29,083 nucleotides of DNA, taken from positions 1 to 29,083 of the forward strand of contig JANBPK010001308.1 in NCBI GenBank assembly GCA_027579435.1, given 5' to 3'. The stretch comes from Candolleomyces eurysporus. Its lineage: Eukaryota; Basidiomycota; Agaricomycetes; Agaricales; Psathyrellaceae. A model generated the notes under the pieces. That model was given only the letters and a program-made list of their open reading frames with translations. It ran no database searches and was not told where the DNA came from. Shown here one piece after another: positions 1 through 10,650 of the stretch; the first letter of the stretch is position 1; every line of letters begins with the position of its first letter. Position numbers and translations under genes: made by a program.

Positions 1-260
1 CCCCTTTTAATTGAAGAAAAAATCAGAAAAAATCGGGGAAATTCAGGAAAAATGAGGAAAATTCGGAGAAAATAAGGTAAAATCATGAAAAATCGTGATA
101 AATCACCCAAAATCAGAAAAAAGCAAAATAAATTCNAATCTTGATCCAAAATATTAGAAAAAATCAGGAAAATTCGAAAGNAAAATAAAATAAAATAACA
201 TTTTAATTCAACAGTGCATGAAAAGATTAGAAAAATATAAAAGGAAATAAAGAACATTAG
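1..260. repeat. A-rich degenerate short repeats
   Basis: The first 260 bases are strongly A-rich on the plus strand and repeat a loose unit of about 12-16 bases of the form AAAAATCAGGAAAATTCG, with many substitutions. I see no coding frame. It could be the inner edge of a transposon or a decayed satellite. Two N bases (136, 181) fall in it. Confidence 0.5.
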
Positions 261-304
261 AAAGTCAAAATCAAAAAGCATACCATTTGTAATATTGGCT
301 GAAA

Positions 305-575
305 GTCCATATAGACTCCATATGGACTATACAATGCAAAATCTATATAGACTCCACAATGTGGACCCCATATAGACTCCACAAAATGGACTCCATATGG
401 ACTCTACCATATATTTTTTGAGTTGGGTGAATTTGTGGACTCTTTGTGGACTCTTTGTGGACCCATTATGGACTTTTTTGCTGGTTTTCCTAGCCAAAAT
501 TTGTAAAAGAGTCCAGTGGAGTCCATATGGAGTCCATGGAGTCCATGTGGAGTCCATGTGGATTTGTTGGTTAGT
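305..575. repeat. Palindromic GAGTCCA/TGGACTC array
   Basis: About 270 bp are packed with copies of TGGACTC and its reverse complement GAGTCCA, many inside the palindrome GGAGTCCATATGGACTCC or variants. The left half (305-475) carries mostly the GGACTC orientation and the right half (510-565) mostly GAGTCC, so the block as a whole is an imperfect inverted repeat. The first recognisable transposase codons begin just after it, near 581. CACTA-superfamily elements carry subterminal repeat arrays that bind their transposase, so this may be such an array. An unrelated satellite or MITE is also possible. Confidence 0.6.
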
Positions 576-580
576 GTAAA

Positions 581-3500
581 GTCCTCCAGGATCCTCTCCC
601 GACGATATCGATCGTATCTGCTCACTCGATTCCAATATACCCTCTAACTCTGTTTACATCGGTTACTGGGAACATTTGGGTCAAGCTCGACAATTTGCTT
701 TGCAACATCAAGCCGCAGTTGCCCCCGACATACGCATTCGAAGTAGCATCCTTTTGGAAACCGTGGACAGGTATTGCGGAGAATTCAGGAAGCGGCTTCT
801 TCAAGAGTGGAGTTGCCAGTATGATCTCAAGGGTCAGCGTCACCTCGTCGATACATGTAAGCTGAGCATGATCATCTCTCACAGCGTCAGCTAACATTGC
901 ATTTTAGCCCGATACTTCCGCAACGACCTTCAACTACTTCATCCTTCTGCTCTCGCAATATATCTCATGGTCGCTGCCCTTTATCTCTTATCCAACGTCT
1001 CGCAAGACGATTGTGGCTTCGTCCTCGGCAGTCTCACTCTCATCATGCACCTGAACGCAAATACGTCGATCAGTATTCACGCACGCGATGCTGCTGAAGG
1101 CATGCTACAGCGTGTGGTTGATGTCATCAAGTTACTTGACCTTTCTCCACGATATACATCGTTCGTCTGTTGCCTCAAATGCTATTTTATCTACCCTTTC
1201 GACCCTGAAGAATCAGTCCCAAGTTATCCTGAACACTGTTCCAATCAAACCCACCATGGAGCTTGTGACGCTCAGCTGCGACGCAGCATGAACACTCCAA
1301 CTGGACCTAAACTAGTCCCGGTCCGAGAGTTCCTTTATCACTCTCCGCAAGACTACCTATCACAACTCTTTGCACGCTCCGATCTCCAGGACTATCTGTA
1401 TCGTGATCCCTGTGAAAACTCCCTCAAGGAGGACGAGCTTTGGGACATCTGGGACGCACCTGGCTTGCGTGATTTCAAGTACATCGATGGAAAGAGGTTT
1501 ACCGCTTCAACAACCGAAAGCCGGCTCGTCTTCAGCCTTAACATGGACGGCCTTAATCCCTTCAGTAATAAGCAGTCAGGCAAGAAGGCTAGTGTTTCCG
1601 CCATATATCTCGTGTGTTTAAACTTGCCGCCAAAAATCCGGCACAAAGTCGAGAACATGTACCTCGTCGGCATTATCCCCGGACCACAATCCCCTTCCAC
1701 CCACGAAATAAACTATCTGCTCAAACCCCTTGTTGACGACTTCCTTGTGCTGTGGAGATCCGGGATTTATCTCAGCCGTACCCACAGCCGCACGCGTGGC
1801 GTCCGAGTTCGCGGTGCTATTGTTCCGTTGGTGTGCGACTTACCTGCAGCTTGCCAAATGAGCGGGTTTGCCGGACACAGTCACACATTTTTCTGTCCCG
1901 ATTGCAAGCAACAAAGAAAGGAAATCAACAAACTGGATCACGAAAATTGGGTGCTGCGCACTTGGGAGGAGCAGAAGGCAAGCGCGAAACTTTGGCGGGA
2001 TGCGAAAACTGCTGGGGAACGCGCGCGTCTGTACAGAACTAATGGGTTTCGGTGGTCCGAACTCATGAGTCTTCCGTACTGGGACGGGAACAAATACACC
2101 CTCGTCGACTCAATGCATGCATTCTACCTTCGCATTTTCCAGCGCCATATCCGGGATGTTTGGGGGATGGATGTCCAGTTCGATGATGGAAAGGGGAGTC
2201 TCTACGATGGGGTTGCCGGTGCGCCTTCCGAACGCTACATGCAGCATGCACAATTTATCTTGCGCCACGGCTCCGAGAAGCGGCTAGCAGACCCTCCAAT
2301 CCCTATCCTTCGTGAACTCTGCAAGGAGGTGGACATGTTATCTGAAGGTACTGGGAAGGAGCTGCTTAGCAGATTGTCGGAATATGTAAGCCTCTGTTTG
2401 CACCATCTAGACGCCGTCGGATTAATTACCTTTCTTTGTAGCGCATAGGCGAAGGGTGGTGGACCCCAGATGGACGTCACACCCCGTGGGACGACGGAGA
2501 TGAAAGGTGTGTTGCAGACCAGGACAGGAACAAGGGAGGCGAATTGGACGGCCAGGATCCAGTAACTGATCCCACGAAGATGAGAGACGGATCCACTATC
2601 GATGATTTTTTCTGGCATGCCACCAAGACTCGCTTTGAAAGGGCCAACAAGAGTGACCTCCGGAAAGTTTTTCGCCACTATGTTTTATCCATGTTATCGT
2701 CGAGGTTTTCGGAGGAGAAGATCGTTCGCTTAAGCGTCGGTGAACTTCGAAGCTATATTCAGGCGGAGGTTAGCATTTTCTCTGAATCTCCGACTTTTCT
2801 TTCCTTCTATCTCATCACTAACTAACACCTTCCAGCGTCACCGTGTCGGTATCACGGATCAAGATGGTCGACACGTCAACGCTGCTGCTAGTCAGGCAAA
2901 AAACAGGTGTACCCGTGTTCTCGGTCGAGGCATTCTGAAGAAGATTCGCCGCGATATGCTCACGATAAACCGGCCATCTTGGCAGGCCAACGGCCCTCGT
3001 CTGCCTGGGGAGGCCAAGTTCGGAAAATTCACTGCCGGCCAATGGCGCACGNTTTTGTCTTGTCAATCTTCCCGTGACATTGGTTCGGCTCTGGGGCAAT
3101 GCGGATGAAAACTCGGTTGAACGAAAGCGCTTGAATAACTTCATGCATCTCGTCACGGCTGTTAAGTTAGCATCCATGAACAGGCTGAACGAAGATCGCA
3201 TCAAGCAATACAAATACCACATGCAACAGTACCTCCATAGCCTTCAAGATCTTTATCCAGGGAGTCCTATCACCCCTTATCAACATCTTTCCCTCCACTT
3301 TGGCCGCCATCTCCGACTGTTTGGCCCTGTTCACGCTTGGAGATGATTTCCATTCGAGCGATATAATTTCATTCTTCAAAATATCCCAACGAATCATTGA
3401 TTTGGTACGGTTGCCATTGCTTTCGAAAAATTCTCTTTATTAAACACTATATTTTCCAGGCGAGCTAGAGATGACTATGTTCACAAAATTTTACTCAGCG

Positions 3501-4260
3501 CAGCGAGTTAGGTCTATATTTAACGACTACGAGGCTTTGCCCAAGTCACTTGCCCCCCTCGTCCTGCAGTTCCACCGAAACTATGGCAGAAAATACCAAG
3601 TAACGGTCAACGACATTCTTGATGATGAACGTTTCCAGATTGCTGAAGACCGGACATGGGCCGACGACGAACTTGAATCGATGGATTCCACTCTCTACGA
3701 GGCTTTGCAAAGCTGGGTAGTTCTAAATGATCCGGAGTGCACCTTCTGCCCAGCGTCGGCGTACTCCAGGAGCAAGGTTCAGCGCTCTGCTCGGGATTTC
3801 TCCACCTTGACCACACATCGGAACAACAGTCAAGTGGTCTTTCAGTTGGAAGATACCTCTTGGACTGCAGGGACAATCTTGAAGCTCTTCTCCCATACGC
3901 GGACCTCGCACGGCGCAGAATTTACGGAGACTTTCGCCCTCATCTCTGCCTACGAAGAGTTGTCGGACGAGGATCAGCAGTACGATCCATACCGCCAATA
4001 CCCCATCGTTGCTGGTCGACTTTGTTATAACAGGATGGACGGAGAGCACTACCTTGCTCCCTTGAGAAGCATGCTCTGTCATTTTGTTTCGCAGGTACAA
4101 ATGGTTCCAGGAATAGAGAGGGAATGCCTTTTGGTTCAACCTCTGGATTGGGTAAGTTCCAATGCCATGCTATTCCTTCTGTGCCTCTTACCTGAATTCT
4201 TCAGCACTAGCAAACGAGCGTTGGAACGTGAACGTGATACACAAAATAGCTTCACTATAG
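581..4260 (+). pseudogene. Degraded Plavaka (CACTA) transposase
   Basis: This is a decayed transposase of the Plavaka/CACTA type, homologous along its length to the copy at 21474-25068. Readable exons are about 581-856, 908-2385, 2442-2768, 2836-3404 and 3460-4150, with introns 857-907, 2386-2441, 2769-2835 and 3405-3459. Motifs in order: a hydrophobic stretch (ALAIYLMVAALYLLS), the NMDGLNPFSNKQSGKK block with a probable catalytic Asp, VCDLPAACQMSGFAG with a second Asp, the zinc-knuckle-like FFCPDCKQQ, LVDSMHAFYLRIF, a GQWR block, and FGPVHAW. Damage: no start codon upstream (the Cys-rich N-terminus of the other copy is missing), a frame break at the N base 3052, and in-frame TGA codons at 3344-3346 and 3398-3400. 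The last splice (donor 4151) also fails to join in frame to the terminal coding-like piece that ends at 4260. Function when whole: cut-and-paste DNA transposition. Confidence 0.85.
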
Positions 4261-4381
4261 TTGAATATAATATTAATTTATAATATCCCAGTCCTTGAGT
4301 ACGATTTGTTCCTCACTTCCAAGCCTACCATCTCCGTCAATCGAGTTGTTTTGTAGTAAATTCAAATTGTGCGTTCAAAAA

Positions 4382-4465
4382 TGACGACGGTCACCCGGCT
4401 GCTTTTGATGGCGCCCAGAGACAATCCTTTCAGTTCGCTACACGCGTCACGCCCTTTGACCTTTT
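4382..4465 (+). repeat. Degenerate copy of WD40-gene leader
   Basis: This segment resembles 5170-5250, the leader just upstream of the WD40 start codon. Shared blocks in the same order are TGACGAtGGTCAC, then CCTTTCAG, then CCCTTTGACCTTT at similar spacing. It looks like a diverged duplication of the gene's 5' region with no coding sequence attached, so an upstream paralogue may have been lost. Confidence 0.45.
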
Positions 4466-5169
4466 AACCTTGAAACACCATCCATTGTAAGTTATCACTA
4501 ATAACCGGGTAAGCTCGAAAGCTGCACACCGATTCAAAGTGTAGAGTACTCCAATAAATTGCATTTGAGAGAGCCTCATTGCCTAAGCTTGTCACCGGCG
4601 CCTTCTCTGGGGTCTCCGGAACACGGGATCACAATGGCCAGATCCCGATCACTCAGANCGGGCCCATTATCATATGCTCTCATACTCACAGAGTCGCTGA
4701 CTGACATCGTGGCCAAAGTGAAGCTACGGGCACAGTAAACATCTACCTTGACTACAACTCACAACTAAACTTGTCCTATTCAAAGCGAGTCAATATTGGA
4801 ACAGACGAACATGAGGTCTGATCCTCATATGTATCCCAATGCCGTAGTGGAGGAAGGCAAGGCTTGTCTACAAGATTTTGCTCCTCCCGAAATTGCGTTC
4901 GCTTCCTACCTGCTCGGCCAAGGTCCGCTGCATTGGGATGATATCCTCTAATTCTATTTCCATTGGGTACTTGTATTTGTGTCAAGCATAGCATTTTCCA
5001 ACTTCGGAGCTAGGGATCGAGTAGACAGGTGACCGTCGCTCTATGCTCTTCACCCATCCTCATTCTGCGACTGGTCACGAGTCTAGGGATCGAGGGGGAG
5101 TGTCTGTTGAACATTCGGATAAGTTACATGACGTGCTATCTTTTTCTTGCCCTCACCACCACCACAACG

Positions 5170-5250
5170 TGACGATGGTCACGAGGTTGTCATTATTGCC
5201 ACCGCTATTCCTTTCAGCTCTTATACACATCTCGTACCCTTTGACCTTTG
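5170..5250 (+). promoter_or_regulatory. Leader of WD40 gene, duplicated upstream
   Basis: This pyrimidine-rich segment directly precedes the ATG at 5278 and shares ordered blocks with 4382-4465 (CCTTTCAG, CCCTTTGACCTTT). Position suggests promoter/5' leader. No clear TATA box was found. Confidence 0.3.
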
Positions 5251-5277
5251 CTCTGATTCTCTCTAGTCGTTGAAGCT

Positions 5278-6967
5278 ATGGCACAGAACAATATTCAAGA
5301 CCAACCGTCAATATATTACGAGAAAGCCGCTTCCATTAAGATATCGCAACAGGGTTCGACTTCACCGCTCCTCCGTTCCCTAGCCTTCTCTCCTTCTGGT
5401 CGATATATCGCTGGAATCTTTGACCGCAATGTTACTATTTGGCGCCCGGATGAAGCTCATGAGGAAGGAGTAAATACGCCTGAAAAATGGGCACCGATGG
5501 TCATCTTTCGCCTGGATGAGAAGACGAAGGAAGAAGAACTTACTTGTTCTGTCTGGACGAGTTCGAATGTCCTGCTTGTCGGCTCCAGCACTGGCGATGT
5601 GAAAATGGTTAACCTCACTGACCGAGTGAGTTAGTATACATATCCGCTATTTTTTTTGATTTTAAACTCTAGACACGACGGGAAACCCACCTCCGAGGGT
5701 TTCAAGCCACCAGACTGCCAATTAGATTTCTCGCTTTAAATGAGGAGGGGTCATTCCTCGCCATTGCTGCTGGCTCCGACGAAGTGGGAATCTGGCGACT
5801 TAGGGAAAACGCAGGTAACTGTCAGCCATTCTTACATACAATTCGAAGACGCTGATTCCGAGCAGATCACCGTTCATTCGCCATGTCGTCACAAGCAAAG
5901 GTTGGACTGACCTCGGCTTACTGGGAGAAGTTGAACCGCCTCTCGAATCCAGACTCTCGGCTGGCGAGCGACGAATCTCTGGAAGTGACGTCTATCTCAT
6001 GGAACGAAGCGCAGGGTAATACACTTGTTGTATCCTACCTCCATCATGGTGTTATGTGTGTTTTTTCCCCTTTGTTCTAGTCATTGTCTCATTATATTGA
6101 GGATAGGTCATGGGATGTCTTGACAAAGCGAGGCATCAGTCTCCTGAACCTTGATAAAGTGTATGTCGTTTCTACTCAAACTTACTAGCTTTTCACTGTT
6201 CATCGCACTCTAAGGTATGGAGGGACCCTTTCTCCGAATGGCCGGTTATTTTCAACACCAAACAAGAAAGGAACTTTCGACATTTTCGATCTTTTGTCGA
6301 AAGCTAAGCTGAACACTCTTCATGAATCCGACTCGGGAGGCTGTAAAGGCCATTTCAATCGACGCGCCCGGCTGGGGTACTTTGTTCACAATGGATAATT
6401 CTTCCTTGGTGCCAGTACTGGGACGATCAATTTCTGGCATGCACTTAGGAACGTGCTAGCCCAGCGCCTAACTTTAAGTGAGTCGCGTCCCTTGTCAATG
6501 TTCTACCGTAGTTCTGATAGGTACCAGAGAAGAAGTTTACACAATTGCCAGTGGCTCTACTCGCGGTACGTTTCTCACCGTTGATAAAAGTCTGTCGCTT
6601 CGAGTGGCATTGACAAGTCTTAAATGGACATGAAGGTCAGCGACACGAGCGACTCGTTGAACGAATTCAGAGTCGCAGCTTGTAGTGACAGCCCCCAGCA
6701 GGAGATTGAAATATGGAAGGCTCGAGGTATGTATCTCGTTTCGATATTACACGATTTTATATTGAATCTGTCGAATTATTGTGATACCTAGCCATAGGCG
6801 TTATCTCAGAGGTCCCCATGTCCACCCATGGCCAGAAGGTTTATTATTTGCCGCTGATTTTGCCAGCGTTAATCTTCGGGATAGTCATCGGAATTGCTGG
6901 CAGTGTCCTTGTGGTCCGCGTCCAGCCAGAGTGGTTACATCTCGGCCAAGCCCATTTGCAGGGATAG
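5278..6967 (+). pseudogene. WD40 protein with C-terminal TM helix, probably broken
   Basis: The exons I can join are 5278-5625, 5673-5814, 5866-6059, 6102-6160 and 6215-6477, then 6521-6565, and a last exon from 6792 to the stop at 6965-6967. Blades of a beta-propeller are visible: SLAFSPSGRYIAGIFDRNVT then IWRP; FLALNEEGSFLAIAAGSDEV then GIW; SYLHHGVMC...SWDVL; TLSPNGRLFS; FFLGASTGTINFWHA; EIEIWKA. The last exon ends in one hydrophobic helix (YYLPLILPALIFGIVIGI) and a short basic tail, so the propeller would be tethered to a membrane, facing the cytosol. Two faults: an in-frame TAA at 6396-6398, directly before FFLGASTG, and no frame-preserving join between 6565 and the segment around 6650. 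The start is the first ATG in frame. Substrate or partners are unknown. I am confident of WD40, less so that the gene is dead. Confidence 0.65.
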
Positions 6968-8847
6968 GGTATTTCAAAGCTTGTGCAATCGTGGATCAAT
7001 CTCAAAGAACTGGACTGAAGGGCGGAAGATCTAAAGTCCAGAAGGATATTGACAAAGAAGAGCTGTAGAGTGAGAGTATCTAATTATTATTTGACAAACT
7101 TGCGTTCGCCAGCTCCCTGCCCAGTCCTACCCTATGGTGGCCTTCGAGTTGTTCTCGATCCTCAAACGTATCATGGTAAATTTTATGTGGGTATCCCAAT
7201 GATCCTCTCTCGTTCTTCAGGCATCCTCTAGGTAACTCGTTCAATCGAACACTGTTCCCAGCAACATCGGTGCGACTATATGTCGCAAGTCTCACGATGA
7301 CGAGGCTCTACATGTACCCTGGGTCCTAAGCGTCTCGGAAAGTCTGGAGCACCGATGTCCCATAACCCTGTTTTCCTCAAGCTAATGCTCACGTCTAATC
7401 TGTCGGCTCGCGGCAGTCAGCTCCAAATTGGATCCTCACATGTACCAAACTCTACGCAATACTTGTCTCATACCCATCCGTTTTCAGTGATGGACTTCTT
7501 GTGGGAGCCGCGCAACAAAGCGCTGTCCGATCCTCCGCAGAGTCGTATCCTCAGTCCAATGCTGCACAGCAAACTCGTTGGAGATTTTCGTGGCTCCTTC
7601 CGTTGATTCGAAAGTGCGTAGCTGGAGAAATTGAGGCCATGGTGGAGTAGAGCAAAACGAGTCATCATATTCGACGGGCAGTGGTTGACCATTAAACAAA
7701 GAGGGGACTTTGGCCGATACTATACCACTTTGATTCCATCTATCAACTCTCTTTTGCACTAGGTATACCCATTCATCGACTATCCCTACTTCTATATGTA
7801 TCCATATTGTGATATTGCATCTTTCACTTTCATGCATACGAAATGCACCTCGAACAAGGTATCATCAGAAATGCATATGGAAACGGGGCAAAAATGGAGG
7901 TTCCGATCTTTATGCGTACGAAACCTACCAATTGCAAAACATGTACAAAAATGGTCNAAAAAAGTCCATTTTGGATCGATGCTCGCTCGGCACAGGGGGC
8001 CCGGGGTCCTCCGCTTGCTCTGAACCTATGTTTGTTCCGCCCAACAGCAATACATCAAACTTTCAACTTGCTACGTCACTAGTCACCGGCTGCTTGAACG
8101 TTAACCTCAAACCATGTTTCATGGATATTGCCTCCTCATGAATGTAGGCTTATCTTCGGTGTAGCGCTCATGATGGAGAAGACTGGGACGTTGTTTAACC
8201 TTTCGGGGGGTAACACCCCGGTGCAAGGTGCAGGTTGTGGGCTCCACAACATTCATTCTTGCCACAATCACCTACCAACCCTCAGCATCGTCAAAAATCC
8301 CTTCTCGTGCTCATCGTCGTTCAAATCCAGCCATGGAGAGCATCTATGCCATCGCATTTGGCCTCGGCCTTGATGCAGTCTTCAGTTTTTTCGCAACCCA
8401 CCGTAACTTCAAGATCGAAGCTCCTCGTCGGCCTTTGAGAGGGCGTCGACACTCTCCACTTCATCAAGAAAATATCGTCCTCGTTCGACCCCTACATCGT
8501 CTGGGGTGTCCACATGTTTGCCGACTTCCTGGTCGCCGAAAGCCGCTAGAGGATGGTGCTGGTCATCATCCGGAGCGGTTAGTGATGGTCATGGCCAACG
8601 TCGTGCCGTCCATTTGGTTCGACGTTGGACTGCACAGACCCTGAAGGCCAATTCGACAGGACCTCTACATCCTGTACTGGATGATCCCCACCATGTCACA
8701 GATGATCCCTCGACCCCTTGTCATCCGCTTCTCTCGTTCAGGCTCCACTATCGACATCATCCTATTGACCTAGTCACGCTCTCGAAGTCAAAGCCCACGC
8801 TTGACCTTCCCCGAAATCGAGCGCGCGCGAAACACCAGCCAACAAAG
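6968..8847. other. No convincing gene; scattered short open frames
   Basis: No frame here shows a family I recognise. The longest open frame is on the minus strand (7484-7837, 117 codons) and lacks motifs. Around 8333-8540 the plus strand has two short protein-like pieces in different frames (GLGLDAVFSFFATHRNF, then DPYIVWGVHMFADFLVAESR). They could be remnants of a membrane protein, but I cannot support a call. An N lies at 7957. Confidence 0.4.
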
Positions 8848-10450
8848 ATGGTCTACCATCTCAGCGCCGACCCGCGTAGCGATCCTCTCTCAGATCTCCG
8901 GTTTTCCCTCGGGATCATGCCAGGGTCGAGGAAATACGTGTTCAACGTGTCTGCTCGAGCTGAGATCTTGACCAAGCTCCACGCATTGTTGATGGGCTCG
9001 AATCAAAAGTTCTTCCTCCCCAAAGGCCAAAGGCGTGAATAGCGTCCCACAGCACCAGCTGCTGAGCAATTACCAAGCGAGTGTTGGCTTTGGAGGGGCG
9101 GGCAAGGACGATGCTAGGACTGAGGGAAAGCCTTGCAGTCATATCTTCAGCAAGGGAGAGACTTGTTACAGGTGCCAGTACGTGTTTCCTTCTCGTCTGT
9201 GAGGAGTGGCTGGAGTTGACCCTTACCGTGTAGAGATTGTGCCCTCAACGACAGCTGTGTTATGTTCAGACGATGCTTTCACTCAAGAGAGCATACTGGT
9301 CACATGATCCCGTTATTCATTTCGACACAGTCCGGGGGATGCTGCGATTGTGGGGATGAATAAGCTTTGAGACATAATATCCATTGCCAGTACCATCCGT
9401 ATACATCGCCTCCCACCCCCTCCCCCGTACCTCAGGCCCTTTGTCCAATGACATCCCTTCTATATCCCCCAACATCGACAATCTGCCCTAATCTCTCGAA
9501 GACTCGATGCACAGGACGATTGATTGCATTTGCAATTGACGTTGTGTTGGACGTATTTGGACTACTCCCCGGATGAGACCAGTATCTGGCCGAACGAGAA
9601 AGACCATCGACCCCAGCCCACCGCCTATCCTATGGGAAAGAAGTGTTCTGCCTCGCCCTGTGGAAACTCGAAGAGGAGGGCAGTGTGATGGTGGATATGA
9701 ACGTGGTGAATACGAACCCGCTGATTCCTTCGGTGNCCCCACCGACGACCACACCATGCCAATTATTGGAAATGGCACGCTTGATGGCCCAAATCGGTAT
9801 GGGCGTAACAAATAGGAGGGCATGTGACACCTCTCGCAAACAGGCGGTTATGGTGATCATCGAAAGGTTGCTGGATATCTCAAGGGCACCAGTCGACTCT
9901 GACCCGCTCATCCTCAGGGTGGTGCTGGCAAAGTAAATACTTATGCCCAGACGCAGGGATGCTTTTTGGGTTTGGTTTGGCCGGGCTGTCGAACAAAGGG
10001 TCGGTTGGCACCATCTTCCCACTTTCCGCTGCAACGATCAACAAAGTACCGAATCCAACCCGCCTTGACTATATGTTCGTCCATCATGGCAAACTATTGG
10101 GGAAAGCTCCAGTTCAGCTCGAAGGAAGTTGATGCCTCTACCATCTCGCTCGGCCGTACCCATAAGCTGAATGTAGGTAAGCTGTTACTCAACCTCTCCT
10201 ACTACTACCCAGTCTGACCCTTTGAGTGTAGCTGAACACTATGCAAACATGTATCACCACCTCGTGGAGACCTACCTCCTCCTTGATCGCGAAACCGAAA
10301 GCTCCATCAAGTACTTCTCCCTCCAACTGTTCACTGTCCCATCTATAGCTACCCATCTCGTCAAGAACCACCGAATCATTATCGACTGCTCCACCTCCTC
10401 GTCAATTCTTTCACCAATACACATCGACCACCCGAAACGCGGACAATCCA
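8848..10450 (+). pseudogene. UBR1-like: UBR1-type N-recognin E3 ligase, 5' fragment
   Basis: In order, in shifting plus frames: an N-terminal segment from ATG 8848 (RFSLGIMPGSRKYVFNVSAR, FFLPKG); a UBR-box entry (CSHIFSKGETCYRC) split by an intron at 9178-9233; the rest of the zinc-binding UBR box (DCALNDSC, RCF, HTGHMIPLF, SGGCCDCGDE); IAFAIDVVLDVFG followed in another frame by YSPDETSIWPNE; VFCLALWKLEEE in the place where UBR1 has its ClpS-like domain; RRACDTSRKQAVMVIIERLL; and, after an intron at 10177-10231, AEHYANMYHHLVETYLLLDR and YFSLQLFTVPSIATHLV. UBR1 binds destabilising N-terminal residues and ubiquitinates N-degron proteins. Here there is an in-frame TAA at 9361-9363 directly after the UBR box. 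At least three frameshifts are present (about 9030, about 9560, 9936-10110) and everything after the first quarter is missing, including the RING. It is a dead fragment. Confidence 0.85.
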
Positions 10451-10650
10451 ACAAGCTCCCCCGATCTCCCATTTCACTCCGCAGGCTCCGGGGTCGGAGC
10501 GGGAGTGGGAGTTGGGGTTGGACCAGGCACTGGAGGCGGAGGTGGAGGGTACTTGTGCCCATGAGGAGCCGTTTCGTCCACCAGCCATAGTCATATCCAG
10601 GCCCACCCCTCCTCCCAACACGTCCACTCTCCGACGCCGAGAACATCTCG

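Larger units (their letters stand above)
4261..5277. other. Intergenic, no gene recognised
   Basis: Apart from the leader-like duplication at 4382-4465, I see no convincing coding frame. A 12-bp direct repeat, CTAGGGATCGAG, occurs at 5010-5021 and 5083-5094. One N lies at 4657. The last 250 bases are pyrimidine-rich and probably hold the promoter and leader of the WD40 gene. Confidence 0.4.

Noticed and set aside
1..260. Possible CRISPR-like or telomeric repeat at the left end
   Set aside because: Units are short, degenerate and without constant spacers, and do not match TTAGGG; it is simple A-rich repeat DNA.
7484..7837. 117-codon minus-strand open frame
   Set aside because: No motif, no splice partners and no promoter; length is within what chance gives in this window.
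8228..8644. 138-codon plus-strand frame beginning near a hydrophobic stretch (YAIAFGLGLDAVFSFF)
   Set aside because: Only the first 20 or so residues look membrane-like, protein-like pieces then jump between frames, and I cannot match any family; reported only as unassigned sequence.
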